A stretch of DNA of 64,000 nt from Chryseobacterium tagetis (GCF_016735585.2 NZ_JAERSE020000001.1:496001-560000); one strand, 5' to 3'. Shown: positions 18,326 through 27,371, counted from the stretch's first letter. Notes: generated by a model not told the origin, from the letters alone. A program made the numbers and translations.

Positions 18326-19108
18326 ATGAAAAACATTTATATTACACTAGTTTTTTTAGCGGTAGTCTGTAAAGGTCAAGTAGGTATCAATACCAATACT
18401 CCTGCAAAAACCCTTGACGTAAACGGTACATTGAATGTTAGAAACGAAGTTCGCACAGGAGGAACACCTAGTACAATAGGATCTGAGGGGACTTCAGGTC
18501 AGATATTTACTGTAGCAAGTGCGACATCCGATACTTGGAAAACGTTTCAGATTGCCAATGGTACGGGAAGCCTTTCGCTATTTTATTTGAATACCGTTAA
18601 AGATAATGTTGGTATACAGTTCACCCAGTCCGGAAGTACCGGTATTTATACGATGGATGCTCCCTATTCTGCTTCCAGCTGGACATACATTTCAGGAGCA
18701 TCAGATAGTTTTGTAGTTACCCGTACAGACAATAAGTCTAAAGCAATATTGTCTTTTCAGACAACTGTTCAAATAGCTAGACCTTCAGGTTTATCATGGT
18801 CAACAGGATCAGCAAGTTACGCATGTGGTATTTTCTTAGAAAAAGATGGAGCTGCCGGAGTTCTGAAAGCGGTTCGAAATGATGTTGTTCGTGGAATACC
18901 AGGGAGTTATAGAGTTTACAATTTAAATGTAACTTTAGACGCTTTGGCTGCAGGTTCGTACGTTGTAAAAGCAGCCTGTACAAATAGAAATTTAGGTTCA
19001 GGAAGCAGTTTATCAGTGTTGGGAATAGGCAGAGCTGTAGATACATCCAATCTAAATAGCGCAATGTCTCAGTCTACGCTAACAACGTCTATGTTACAGA
19101 CTTATTAG
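18326..19108 (+). CDS. Secreted surface protein, third paralogue
   Basis: 260 residues, starting 2 bp after the second paralogue's stop, so clearly co-transcribed. Signal peptide (IYITLVFLAVVCKG), then VGINTNTPAKTLDVNGTLNVRN, the GQIFTVASATSDTWKTFQ linker and a C-terminal beta domain with the paired Cys segments SYACGIFLEKDG and YVVKAACTNR. It is the shortest and most diverged of the three. No sortase or type IX C-terminal signal is obvious. Function unknown. Confidence 0.75.
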   Translation: MKNIYITLVFLAVVCKGQVGINTNTPAKTLDVNGTLNVRNEVRTGGTPSTIGSEGTSGQIFTVASATSDTWKTFQIANGTGSLSLFYLNTVKDNVGIQFTQSGSTGIYTMDAPYSASSWTYISGASDSFVVTRTDNKSKAILSFQTTVQIARPSGLSWSTGSASYACGIFLEKDGAAGVLKAVRNDVVRGIPGSYRVYNLNVTLDALAAGSYVVKAACTNRNLGSGSSLSVLGIGRAVDTSNLNSAMSQSTLTTSMLQTY

Positions 19109-19133
19109 TATTGGATTTTATAAATAATATAAA

Positions 19134-19161
19134 GAAAGCCGGCTTTTTTCAGCTGGCTTTC
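19134..19161 (+). terminator. Terminator after the three-paralogue operon
   Basis: Ten-pair stem (gaaagccggc at 19134-19143 with gctggctttc at 19152-19161, one G-T pair) and a following tgtttt tract. It closes the operon 25 bp after the last stop codon. Confidence 0.8.
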
Positions 19162-19338
19162 TGTTTTATAATCAGTTTCTTTTCTAAAAAAGTTAGAAAA
19201 TATAATTAAATTTATATACTGCGAATTAAGAAAGATGTTTTTCATTTGTGAGCAGATTTAAATCCTGTTTTATCAATACTAATACAGAATTTAATTGTAG
19301 TAAAAATAGGTTCAGTAAACTATTCCAAAATCTAGAAA

Positions 19339-20211
19339 GTGGTTAGAAAACAAGACAACATACCCGTAAACTCAATGGCTGATGAATTCACACAAGGCAT
19401 TGCTATTGACAAAATGAGCATTAAACAGTCTGATTTTAAAGCCAAAGAATATTACGAAGAAGCCCATCAGTCACATCGGGATGAAGGGTATACCTTTCAC
19501 ATTGTTGAAAAAGGCAGCGTTCTTATGGAAATTGATTTTCAGCAATATGAAATCAGTGCACCGGTAATTGTATATATGCATCCAAATCAAGTGCATCGAA
19601 TGCTGAAATGTTCTAATATGACCGTTTGTTCTTTGTCTATTAAAAGTGAAAATCTAAACGAGGATTATCTTTACTTTTTGGAAGAACTTGCGCCTGCAAA
19701 ACCGTTATCATTATCCAAAGATTTCTCCGCAAAAATTTTTGAAACCTTTTCTCTCTGCTTAAGTCTTTCGAAGGAGAAGGACAATAAGCTTCATCATTTA
19801 ATTTTGAAAGATAGCTGCAATACTTTAGTAGGCTTAATTATTTCAACATTTTTAAATCAGGAAAAATTTTCTGCCAAACTTTCAAGAGTGGAGCTTATCT
19901 CCAAATCATTCCAACAATTGTTAGATAAAAATTATTATACGGTTAAGCGACCGAATGAATATGCAACGTTGCTCAATATCTCTGTTCATTATTTGAACGA
20001 AAGCGTAAAAACAACAACGGGAGTATCTGTTTCGCAACATATTCAGAATCGTATTATTTTGGAGGCAAAACGTATGTTGTATCACACAGATAAATCGGTC
20101 AAAGAGATTGCATTTGAATTGGGCTATGACGATTATCCTTATTTTGCCAGAATTTTTACCAAAGCTACGGGAATCTCTGCTTTGACCTTTCGGAATAAAA
20201 GGCACGATTAA
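19339..20211 (+). CDS. AraC-family transcriptional regulator
   Basis: 290 residues with GTG start at 19339. The N-terminal part is a cupin-like sensing domain (about residues 40-110: YTFHIVEKGSVLMEIDFQQYE, IVYMHPNQVHRM). The C-terminal 100 residues form the double HTH of the AraC family (YATLLNISVHYLNESVKTTTG; KSVKEIAFELGYDDYPYFARIFTKATG). It is encoded 80 bp upstream of a flavin monooxygenase gene in the same orientation and is a likely regulator of it. The effector is unknown. Confidence 0.93.
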   Translation: MVRKQDNIPVNSMADEFTQGIAIDKMSIKQSDFKAKEYYEEAHQSHRDEGYTFHIVEKGSVLMEIDFQQYEISAPVIVYMHPNQVHRMLKCSNMTVCSLSIKSENLNEDYLYFLEELAPAKPLSLSKDFSAKIFETFSLCLSLSKEKDNKLHHLILKDSCNTLVGLIISTFLNQEKFSAKLSRVELISKSFQQLLDKNYYTVKRPNEYATLLNISVHYLNESVKTTTGVSVSQHIQNRIILEAKRMLYHTDKSVKEIAFELGYDDYPYFARIFTKATGISALTFRNKRHD

Positions 20212-20291
20212 TCCAATACTTTCCCCGATTAACCATTTTCTAGTGTTAAATTACTTTGGATTTTTGCAATATAAAATTTAAGTGAATAAAA

Positions 20292-21395
20292 ATGAAACAA
20301 ACTAGAAAAGTGCTTGTGTCAGGAGCAAGTTTTGCAGGCTTGACCATGGCTTATTGGTTGAATAAATTTGGATATAAAGTGACTGTGGTTGAAATCGGAA
20401 ATCATTTGAAAATGGGCGGAACACCTGTTGATATTAAAGATGAAACCATAGATATTGTGAAAAGGATGGGGCTTTTTGAACAGATAAAAGCCAATAGAAT
20501 TGGACCTGAAAAATGGGAATTTAAAAATGCCGAAGATATAAGCGAACATACTGTTATATTAGAAAAATTACCTGATAATGAATTTGAAATAGAAAGAGAT
20601 GTATTGCTTACCATGCTCTTTGATCTCATAAAAAACGATGTCGAATTTATTTTTAATAACAGCATTACAGCATTAAACGAAACAAAAAACACTATTGAAG
20701 TTTCCTTTAAAGATGGCTCACAACAAATATACGATTTAGTGTTTGGGTGCGATGGAATACATTCGACGGTAAGGAAAATCTGGTTTGGAGACGAAACGGA
20801 ATATGCTCATTTTTTAGGACAATATTTTTCCATTGCTATTGCAGATAAATTATTGGTGGAAGAAGGCGCTTACCAAATGTATGCAGAACCTAATAAAGGC
20901 GTTGCACTGTATGCATATAATAATAAAACGGATATTATATTTACATTCCGTCCCGAAGCCGAAATTCCTTATGATTTCCGAGATCAGGAGCAACATAAGA
21001 AAATCATTTTGGAACAGTTTGAAGGTATCGGTTGGCGAACTGCCGAGCTGCTAGATGAACTGATCAATTCCAAATCATTCTATTTCGATAAATTCTGTCA
21101 AATAAAAATGCCATCGTGGACGAAAGGAAGGGTTGCATTAGTAGGAGATGCGGGATATTGTGCTTCACCAGCAGCAGGTATGGGCGGTTCATTGGCTATC
21201 ATCGGAGCAACAGCATTGGCAGATGCTTTTGAAAAGCATGATGGAAATTTTGAATTAGCTTTTGAAGCATACAATAAAGATCTGCGACCTTTTATAGAAA
21301 AATTGCAGGCAGGTGCAGTACAAACGTTGGATAAATTGCTGCCCCAAAACGAAGAAGAAGTAAGATTTAGAAATAAAAACGGATTAGACCTTTAA
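20292..21395 (+). CDS. FAD-dependent monooxygenase (class A flavoprotein)
   Basis: 367 residues. The N-terminal Rossmann fold carries a GxSxxG variant of the dinucleotide motif (VLVSGASFAGLTMAYWL). A mid-protein DxVFGCDGIHSTVR segment and the C-terminal GRVALVGDAGYCASPAAGMGG (FAD ribityl-binding GD motif) place it among class A aromatic or antibiotic hydroxylases such as PHBH- and TetX-like enzymes. The substrate is not predictable; resistance to a drug or degradation of an aromatic compound is possible. An AraC regulator precedes it and an HxlR regulator follows. Confidence 0.9.
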   Translation: MKQTRKVLVSGASFAGLTMAYWLNKFGYKVTVVEIGNHLKMGGTPVDIKDETIDIVKRMGLFEQIKANRIGPEKWEFKNAEDISEHTVILEKLPDNEFEIERDVLLTMLFDLIKNDVEFIFNNSITALNETKNTIEVSFKDGSQQIYDLVFGCDGIHSTVRKIWFGDETEYAHFLGQYFSIAIADKLLVEEGAYQMYAEPNKGVALYAYNNKTDIIFTFRPEAEIPYDFRDQEQHKKIILEQFEGIGWRTAELLDELINSKSFYFDKFCQIKMPSWTKGRVALVGDAGYCASPAAGMGGSLAIIGATALADAFEKHDGNFELAFEAYNKDLRPFIEKLQAGAVQTLDKLLPQNEEEVRFRNKNGLDL

Positions 21396-21532
21396 AATAA
21401 ACGGACCGTTTCGGAGATTAAGAATTTGCAATTGAAAACTTGAGCCAGTCACAAGTATTTATGTCATATTTCGTAATTTGGCTGGAATATTTTAAAATTA
21501 TATAATAGCTGTTCTAAAATAAGATCATACCA

Positions 21533-21856
21533 ATGCGTAAAGAAAATTCCACCAATGCATTCAATGAAAAAGCATTACAAGAATATTGTAATGCTTCTAA
21601 AACTTTAGCGCTGTTTAGTGGGCGTTGGAAACTTTCAATTGTATCCCGATTACTTAAATGCGAAGTAAGTTATACCGAATTTAAAATTCTTCTCCCAACA
21701 ATTAGCGACCGGACACTTTCCAAACAGCTGAATGAATTGGTAAAGGATGAACTGATCCTAAAGAATAAGACCAAGACTTCATCTATTTATTCAATTTCGG
21801 ATAAAGGAAAGAAATTGGAAAAAATTTTAACTGCTCTTGCCGAATTTCATAATTAG
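21533..21856 (+). CDS. HxlR-family winged-helix regulator
   Basis: 107 residues. The HxlR winged helix is visible: FSGRWKLSIVSRLLKCEVSYTEFK, ISDRTLSKQLNELVKDELI and SIYSISDKGKKLEKIL. Members respond to aldehydes, quinones or redox-active compounds and usually control the adjacent gene. It is convergent with a VOC-family gene, overlapping it by 4 bp at the stop codons. Only one Cys (C44 region, LLKCEVS) is near the first helices. Confidence 0.9.
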   Translation: MRKENSTNAFNEKALQEYCNASKTLALFSGRWKLSIVSRLLKCEVSYTEFKILLPTISDRTLSKQLNELVKDELILKNKTKTSSIYSISDKGKKLEKILTALAEFHN

Positions 21857-22311
21857 TTAAAATCCACTTTTTCTAAAAATTCGATTACTTCTCCATTAAG
21901 GCCATATACAAGGCTGTTTTTTACCCTAACTATTTTAGTTTCGTCAGATAAATCTAGCTCAGATACCCCTTTGCTTAAATCTTTGGCACCATAGACGAGA
22001 GCCTGTTTTCTGGCTGTGTCTGCGTCATTTACCACAAAGCACAGATGAAGTAACGCATTCTCTATATATTCATCATCCGGTTTTCTTTTTCTTCCCTGTG
22101 TCGGCATATCTGCGTTGTTGTCACATATTTCCAGATAAAAATTAATTCCTTTATGATGAAGCATCACGCATTTTTCCAAATTAAAATCGGGTAGAGACCA
22201 CTGATGTACGGGTTCAAATCCTAAATTTTTATAAAAATCCAAAGTACTATCCACATCTATGGCTTTAATAGATACATGGTGAACTCCGATAATATTACTT
22301 TTTAAATCCAT
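21853..22311 (-). CDS. VOC-family (glyoxalase/dioxygenase-like) protein
   Basis: 152 residues with the VOC pattern: GVHHVSIKAIDVDSTLDFYKNLGF at the start, LHHKGINFYLEI in the middle, LHLCFVVNDADTARKQALVYGA and a terminal Glu in GEVIEFLEK. His, His and Glu at these positions are typical metal ligands of glyoxalase I, fosfomycin-resistance and lactoylglutathione lyase-like enzymes. No specific substrate can be named. It lies between two HxlR regulators in a detoxification-type cluster. Confidence 0.88.
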   Translation of the reverse strand: MDLKSNIIGVHHVSIKAIDVDSTLDFYKNLGFEPVHQWSLPDFNLEKCVMLHHKGINFYLEICDNNADMPTQGRKRKPDDEYIENALLHLCFVVNDADTARKQALVYGAKDLSKGVSELDLSDETKIVRVKNSLVYGLNGEVIEFLEKVDFN

Positions 22312-22455
22312 TTTTAAATTTTATCTTTCAAAGATATTGATCGATGAATACAGATAAAAGAACTTACAAAATTGTTAGTTCTAGGAATTTTTAATTATGA
22401 TAATCTTGTTTTATTTAGAATTATGTTATGGATTTAAATAGATAGTAATGTTTAA

Positions 22456-22833
22456 TTAATTCTCGCTGAAATTTTCTTCCTGTACCAAACTTTTATGCTT
22501 ATTTCCCCAATCACTTAATTGTTTCCAGATGGGGATTAATTCACTTGCAATATCCGTCAATTCGTAATCTACCCTTGGAGGAACTTCTGCATGCACTGTA
22601 CGTTTTACCAAACCTGCTTTTTCCATTTCACGAAGCTGTAGCGTAAGCATTCTTTCTGTAATACCTGTAATCCGATTTCTGATCTCACTGAAACGGAGTT
22701 TGCCGTGCTCCAGTTTGCATAGGATCAGTAATTTCCATCTTCCTCCGATCTTACAGACGGCATAGGTAAGATCACACTCTATTATATATTGTTCATTGAT
22801 GCTGTTCGTTGAATTTTCCTTTCTTTTTCCCAT
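22456..22833 (-). CDS. HxlR-family winged-helix regulator
   Basis: 125 residues with a conserved Cys in CDLTYAVCKIGGRWKLLILC, then LRFSEIRNRITGITERMLTLQLREMEKAGLV (recognition helix) and YELTDIASELIPIWKQLSDW. It is transcribed divergently from the broken esterase and MFS genes across 90 bp, the common arrangement for an HxlR repressor controlling a neighbouring detoxification gene. The Cys residues near the N-terminus could sense electrophiles or oxidants, as in YodB/HypR-type members. Confidence 0.92.
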   Translation of the reverse strand: MGKRKENSTNSINEQYIIECDLTYAVCKIGGRWKLLILCKLEHGKLRFSEIRNRITGITERMLTLQLREMEKAGLVKRTVHAEVPPRVDYELTDIASELIPIWKQLSDWGNKHKSLVQEENFSEN

Positions 22834-22877
22834 TACTTACAAATTTGTTCGTACCATACAATTGACTGTGTACTGTG

Positions 22878-22904
22878 CAAATGTATGACTTCTATTTAAT
22901 TTTG
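22878..22904. promoter_or_regulatory. Divergent promoter region of the HxlR and esterase genes
   Basis: TAATTTTG at 22897-22904 on the plus strand and TACATTTG on the minus strand (22885-22878) both fit the TAnnTTTG -7 consensus. They lie only about 12 bp apart, so a single bound repressor could silence both directions. The -33 elements are not convincing. Confidence 0.45.
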
Positions 22905-22923
22905 CATACACATTAAATACAAC

Positions 22924-23908
22924 ATGAAAAAACTCATAGGAATGCTCATGATATCAGGATTAATTTCCTGTAAAACAATAAATAACAATAATAAAATGAA
23001 CGCAACTCAATTGAACCCGGAAATAAGTAAAATAATAGAAAATCTGCAGCAGATCCATGTTTTTGATTGGAAAGATCTTTTAGATATGAGCCGGAAAGGA
23101 TACGAAACAATGGCAGTACAGCTGGGCGGTAAAAAAGAGGCGGTTAGGATAATTGAAGAATTAAATATTCCGACAAATAACCACGAAATTCCTGTGAGAA
23201 TTTACAGACCCAACGGAATTGAAAATGAAAAATCACCGGCTATCATTTATCTTCATGGCGGTTGGTTTGTTTCGGGGAGTTTTGAGACTCATGATGCTAT
23301 TGTTCGTCAATTGGCAAATGCGACGGGTTCTGCCATTGTATTTGTAGATTATCGCTTGGCTCCCGAATATCCTTTTCCTGCTGGGTTTGATGATGCTCAA
23401 TCTGCTACAGAATGGATCATTAAGAATGCAGAACATTTACATTTAGATAAAAATAAAATTGGAATGATCGGTGACAGCAAGTGTTTCCACTCAACTTGGC
23501 GATCAGTTGAAATTTCAGGTGTTGATTTATCCTGCAGCAGATAACAGATTGAAGACAAAATCATGGAAAGACTATGAAAATGGTCCGATCATCAACAAAG
23601 AAGAAGGGATAAGAGCCTGGAACTGGTATTTGGCCAATCCGGAAGATCAACAGAATTCATTAGCAGTTCCTTTATTAATCAAAGATTTTAAAAATACGCC
23701 TCCGACATTCATTTTGTTATCAGAGCACGATCCTTTGCGGGATGAAGGTCAACAACTGGCAGAAAATATGAAAGCTTCCGGAGTTCAGGTTAAAACTGTT
23801 GTTTACAAAGAAATGGTTCATGGTTTTATGCACATGGGAAGTGTTTTGAAAGAAACTAAAAAGGCGGTTCAGGAAATTGCAGCATTTACAAAAGAGAATC
23901 TAAAATAA
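22924..23908 (+). pseudogene. HSL-type alpha/beta hydrolase (esterase) disrupted by an internal deletion
   Basis: Two overlapping frames make one esterase. The first (22924-23544) gives a lipoprotein-like N-terminus (LISGLISCK), the oxyanion motif HGGW and the start of the nucleophile elbow, IGDS. The second (from about 23473) resumes with ASVSTQLGDQ and contains the catalytic Asp (SEHDPLRDEG) and His (MVHGF). Family members read GDSAGGNLAAS at this point. The sequence jumps from GDS to AS, consistent with loss of 20 bp at about 23476-23479, which removes the glycines of the elbow and shifts the frame. As assembled, no full enzyme can be made; the truncated product would lack Asp and His. The MFS gene behind it is intact. 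Confidence 0.85.
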
Positions 23909-23925
23909 TTTAAGAGAATTTGTAC

Positions 23926-25092
23926 ATGAAAAAATACGCATACATTGGCTTTTTAGGATTTTTGGCCGTTATTACAACCGAATTCGGAGTCATTGGAATT
24001 TTACCACAAATCGCCGAACATTATAAAATAAGCATTGATAAAGCCGGCTATTTATTAAGTGCTTTTGCTTTGGTTATTGCTCTTACCGGGCCTTTTATGA
24101 CCTTATTGACTTCGGGTTTTGATCGTAAAAAAATTATGTTCACCTCCATTGCCATATTTTTGATTACAGGTTTTGTCTCTTCGTTCTCGCCTCCGTTCTG
24201 GGTTCTGATTTTAGTGCGGATTCTTCCTGCATTCTTACAGCCTGTTTATATTGCTACGGCTTTGTCTGTTGCCGTTGCTAATGCCGATGCTGATAAAAAA
24301 AATGAACTGATGAGTATTGTATTCAGTGGGGTGACTGTTGCAATGGTAACTACAGTTCCATTTGCTACGTGGGTTTCAAGTCTGTGGTCATGGGAATACT
24401 CATTTATGATTCAGACCGTTGTAAGTTTGATTGCATTAGTTGTTATCTATTTTATGCTTCCGTCAATGCCTGTAAAAGAGAAAAAATCCTATGGGACACA
24501 ATTGAAAATCCTTACCCAGCCTTCATTTATTTTAAGTACTGCGGCTAATTTTTTCATGATCACCGCATGGTTTTCCACCTACAGCTATTTTGCAGATTAT
24601 TTGAATAAAGCGAAAGGAATGAACGAAACAATGGTAAGCTATATGCTATTTGTCTTCGGAATTATCGGGGTTTTATCAACATGGATCGCAGGAAAAATGC
24701 TTAATAAAAATGTGACTAAAACAACAGCTTTTTTTCTTTCCGGAACTTTAGTGATTCCTGTCTTATTATACTTTTCGAATGGTAATTTATTATCAACCAT
24801 TGTCGTGATCGGAATTTGGGGGTTTATGTACTCGCCGAGTTTTCTGAATGCCTCTACCTATATGATCTCTTCAGTTCCTGATTCTTTGGAGTTTGCCAAC
24901 AGTCTGGCTACCTCATTCGGGAATTTAGGCGTAACATTAGGAACAACTTTGGGAGGCTGGATGATTGTAACCAAAGGAGTTGAATACAATCCGTGGATTG
25001 GTTTTGTATTTGGATTATTGGCTTTTATGATGATGATATTAAAAAGCTTTTATGAGAAAAAAGAGAGAAAGGTTTTAGTATGCAAAGGATGA
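23926..25092 (+). CDS. MFS efflux transporter (AraJ-like)
   Basis: 388 residues from ATG 23926 (a TTG six bases earlier is in frame but less likely). Twelve predicted helices with the drug/H+ antiporter pattern: EFGVIGILPQIAEHYKIS, the loop motif GFDRKKIMF after TM2 and LVRILPAFLQPVYIATALSVA. It resembles the DHA1 group of sugar or arabinose-polymer and drug exporters. It lies 17 bp behind the broken esterase gene and ahead of a strong hairpin, so it is the last gene of the HxlR-controlled unit. Confidence 0.9.
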   Translation: MKKYAYIGFLGFLAVITTEFGVIGILPQIAEHYKISIDKAGYLLSAFALVIALTGPFMTLLTSGFDRKKIMFTSIAIFLITGFVSSFSPPFWVLILVRILPAFLQPVYIATALSVAVANADADKKNELMSIVFSGVTVAMVTTVPFATWVSSLWSWEYSFMIQTVVSLIALVVIYFMLPSMPVKEKKSYGTQLKILTQPSFILSTAANFFMITAWFSTYSYFADYLNKAKGMNETMVSYMLFVFGIIGVLSTWIAGKMLNKNVTKTTAFFLSGTLVIPVLLYFSNGNLLSTIVVIGIWGFMYSPSFLNASTYMISSVPDSLEFANSLATSFGNLGVTLGTTLGGWMIVTKGVEYNPWIGFVFGLLAFMMMILKSFYEKKERKVLVCKG

Positions 25093-25134
25093 TTCCATTA
25101 AAGAGGTACCATTATTCATCATAATTTTAATCAA

Positions 25135-25177
25135 TACAATATCATTAATTTTTTACGTTAAAATTAATGATATTGTA
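25135..25177 (+). terminator. Strong hairpin terminator after the MFS gene
   Basis: Perfect 18-bp inverted repeat (25135-25152 with 25160-25177) around the loop ttacgtt, followed by atttttat. It can work in either direction; the context makes it the terminator of the MFS unit. Confidence 0.8.
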
Positions 25178-25277
25178 ATTTTTATGAAAAATGATTTCCT
25201 AAAAGATAGAACGGTATTTTGCTAAATAAGAAGAAAAAACTCTGTTGATTTTATAAATATTTAATATTAGGTGTATT

Positions 25278-25304
25278 TTTGATATAATAATTAATGTATA
25301 TTTG
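25278..25304 (+). promoter_or_regulatory. Promoter of the tail-collar operon
   Basis: TTTG at 25278-25281 and TATATTTG at 25297-25304 match the Bacteroidetes -33 and -7 elements; the spacing (15 bp) is a little short. Transcription would start near 25311 and give a leader of about 310 nt. Confidence 0.5.
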
Positions 25305-25622
25305 TGTTACTCTTGTCTTGATAGAGTGATTTAAAAGCTTAACCAAAAACTTGAAACCATGATGACAATTCTTAAAAGAGGTGCTATACCTTTACTGAAT
25401 ACGATTACTTAGTACATCACCTAATAAAATCTTTACAACACATACTTAGCAACAGAATCTTTATGTATTCTGTTTGCGGGAATAATTATTTCCAAATTCT
25501 GAACAGAATGTTGGGTCAGTGTAGTATTGTGTATTGTAAAAAACATTCGATAATTATTGAAGATTTTTACTCTTCAGATCTTATAAAAACTTAAAAAAAG
25601 TTTCAATTTAAAACAAATAACT

Positions 25623-26162
25623 ATGGAAGGAACAATTGGAGAAATCCGCCTTTTTGCTTCAAACTTTGCCCCTAGAGATTGGTGGTATTGTGACGGCTCA
25701 TTATTGGCAATCAGATCAAACACAGCTTTGTTCTCTATATTAGGGACAACGTATGGTGGCGATGGTAAAACAACTTTTGGGCTGCCTAATCTTGGTGGGC
25801 GATCGGCGATCGGTGCCGGTCAGGGACCCGGACTATCTTATTATGAATTAGGTGAAAGTACAGGAGCAAACACTGTAGCACTGAGTGTATTGAATTTACC
25901 GGCACATACGCATGCTGCTGCAGGAAGTATTGTGATCCCCGCATTTTCAGATGTAGGAGATTCAGATACGCCTGCAAACAATGTCTTGGCAGCAAATGAT
26001 TTAATGTACAGTTCGCAGGTAAGTGATTCTACCACAAAACCTATTCCTTTGAGCCTGCAGATTGGTGTTTCCGGTGGAAATACTCCATTACCAATTAATC
26101 AGCCTTCATTGGGTATGAATTATATTATCTGTTTGTACGGAGTTTTTCCGCCAAGATCATAG
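25623..26162 (+). CDS. Phage-tail-collar-domain protein (MdpB-like), first copy
   Basis: 179 residues without a signal peptide. The N-terminal tail-collar motif is complete: GEIRLFASNFAPRDWWYCDG, then ALFSILGTTYGGDGKTTFGLPNLGGR. The middle has a LPAHTH segment and the C-terminus ends PSLGMNYIICLYGVFPPRS. These 'microcystin-dependent protein'-like products share the collar fold of phage short tail fibres. In flavobacteria they occur as tandem sets outside prophages, as here. Function unknown; recognition of a sugar or surface ligand is a guess. Confidence 0.88.
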   Translation: MEGTIGEIRLFASNFAPRDWWYCDGSLLAIRSNTALFSILGTTYGGDGKTTFGLPNLGGRSAIGAGQGPGLSYYELGESTGANTVALSVLNLPAHTHAAAGSIVIPAFSDVGDSDTPANNVLAANDLMYSSQVSDSTTKPIPLSLQIGVSGGNTPLPINQPSLGMNYIICLYGVFPPRS

Positions 26163-26206
26163 TCTAAACTAAACACAAAAAATAACAACAATCAAACACT
26201 TAAATT

Positions 26207-26746
26207 ATGGAAGGGTATATCGGAGAAATCCGTCTATTTGCCGGGAATTTCGCACCATTAGGTTGGGCATTCTGTGACGGTACTTTATATAGCATAGCAA
26301 CATATTCAACAACATTTGCCATACTTGGGACCATATACGGAGGAGATGGACAGGTTACTTTTGCGGTTCCTGACTTAAGGGGTCGTATTGCAGTAGGAAC
26401 AGGAAAAGGGGCTGGTTTATCAAATATCATTCTTGGGCAGGTTGGAGGAACTGAATCAGTAACAATGACTGTCTCTCAGATGCCTGCTCACGTTCACGCT
26501 GCAATGTCTACAATCAATTTTCCGGCTAATTCGGAAGGAGGAGGTACAGCACCCCCTTCAGATGCGATACTGGGAGGTTTGCAAGGAGCATATTCAACGC
26601 AGCCCGCTAATACTTATGTGGCGCCCGCAACTGTTAACGGTTCATTGACGACGGTAGGAGGTAATATTCCTTTTAATATCATACAACCCGTTATGGCAAC
26701 CAATTATATCATTTGTCTTGAAGGAATTTTCCCAAGCAGAAGTTAA
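26207..26746 (+). CDS. Phage-tail-collar-domain protein, second copy
   Basis: 179 residues, same length and plan as the preceding gene (44 bp upstream): GEIRLFAGNFAPLGWAFCDG, LGTIYGGDGQVTFAVPDLRGR, MPAHVHA and the end MATNYIICLEGIFPSRS. The family-typical DLRGR is intact here, while the first copy reads NLGGR. The variable part is the Ala/Pro/Ser-rich segment after MPAHVHA. No signal peptide. Confidence 0.88.
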   Translation: MEGYIGEIRLFAGNFAPLGWAFCDGTLYSIATYSTTFAILGTIYGGDGQVTFAVPDLRGRIAVGTGKGAGLSNIILGQVGGTESVTMTVSQMPAHVHAAMSTINFPANSEGGGTAPPSDAILGGLQGAYSTQPANTYVAPATVNGSLTTVGGNIPFNIIQPVMATNYIICLEGIFPSRS

Positions 26747-26781
26747 TTTAGTATATCAGTAATCATTTAAAACTAATCATT

Positions 26782-27324
26782 ATGGACGGAACAATGTCAG
26801 AAATCCGAATGTTTGCTGGAGATTTTGCTCCTAGAAACTGGGCATTTTGTCAAGGACAAACATTAAACATAAATACAAACCAGGCATTATTTGCTCTGTT
26901 AGGAGTTACCTATGGAGGAAACGGAATAACAACTTTCATGCTTCCTAATTTTGCCGGACGAAGTCCTATGGGAGCGGGGAATGCAGTAGGGGTTAAAAGC
27001 TATCAATTAGGAGAGGTATCAGGAAGTGAAACTGTATCATGTACACTGTCAAACATGCCTATGCATACTCACGCTTCAGGTACAGAAAAAGTAGCTATTA
27101 AAACCTTTTCTGGTGAAGGAGATACCAACTCACCTACTAATAATACACTTGCTGCATTATCAGGATTGTATTCTGATAATCCGGCAAATACAACATTAAG
27201 ACCGATCTCGACAGCATTTAATTTAAGCGTTACAGGAGGAAGCCAGCCTATAAATGTACGACAGCCCTATCTTGGGATGAATTATATCATTTGTTTATCC
27301 GGAATTTTCCCATCAAGATCATAA
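26782..27324 (+). CDS. Phage-tail-collar-domain protein, third copy
   Basis: 180 residues: SEIRMFAGDFAPRNWAFCQG, LGVTYGGNGITTFMLPNFAGR, MPMHTHA and the end LGMNYIICLSGIFPSRS. Together with the two preceding genes it forms a tandem triplet separated by 44 and 35 bp. A hairpin terminator follows immediately, so the collar genes may be expressed at a higher level than the two downstream genes. Confidence 0.88.
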   Translation: MDGTMSEIRMFAGDFAPRNWAFCQGQTLNINTNQALFALLGVTYGGNGITTFMLPNFAGRSPMGAGNAVGVKSYQLGEVSGSETVSCTLSNMPMHTHASGTEKVAIKTFSGEGDTNSPTNNTLAALSGLYSDNPANTTLRPISTAFNLSVTGGSQPINVRQPYLGMNYIICLSGIFPSRS

Positions 27325-27339
27325 TTGAAAATTTAACAG

Positions 27340-27371
27340 GCCTCTAATGGTTTATTCATTAGAGGCTTTAT
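27340..27371 (+). terminator. Partial terminator/attenuator inside the tail-collar operon
   Basis: Perfect 10-bp stem (gcctctaatg at 27340-27349 with cattagaggc at 27357-27366), then tttatt. It stands between the third collar gene and the binding-protein gene, and it occupies the 5' part of the longest ORF there, which argues for the later start at 27380. Confidence 0.75.

Larger units (their letters stand above)
25093..25622 (+). other. Intergenic region and structured leader of the tail-collar operon
   Basis: 530 bp without an annotated gene. It holds a strong terminator (25135-25177), a promoter (25278-25304), and then about 310 bp of apparent leader. The leader contains a 17-codon ORF (25359-25412, MMTILKRGAIPLLNTIT) and four copies of the hexamer cagaat or its complement attctg (25453, 25467, 25496, 25504), which can pair in alternative hairpins. 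Confidence 0.45.

Noticed and set aside
20292..21395. TetX tetracycline monooxygenase
   Set aside because: Same flavoprotein class, but the sequence differs from TetX in its N-terminal motif (GASFAG) and throughout; no basis for a resistance claim.
25623..27324. Prophage, because of three phage-tail-collar proteins
   Set aside because: No capsid, terminase, portal, tail tube, lysis or integrase genes lie nearby; such collar genes occur outside prophages in this group.
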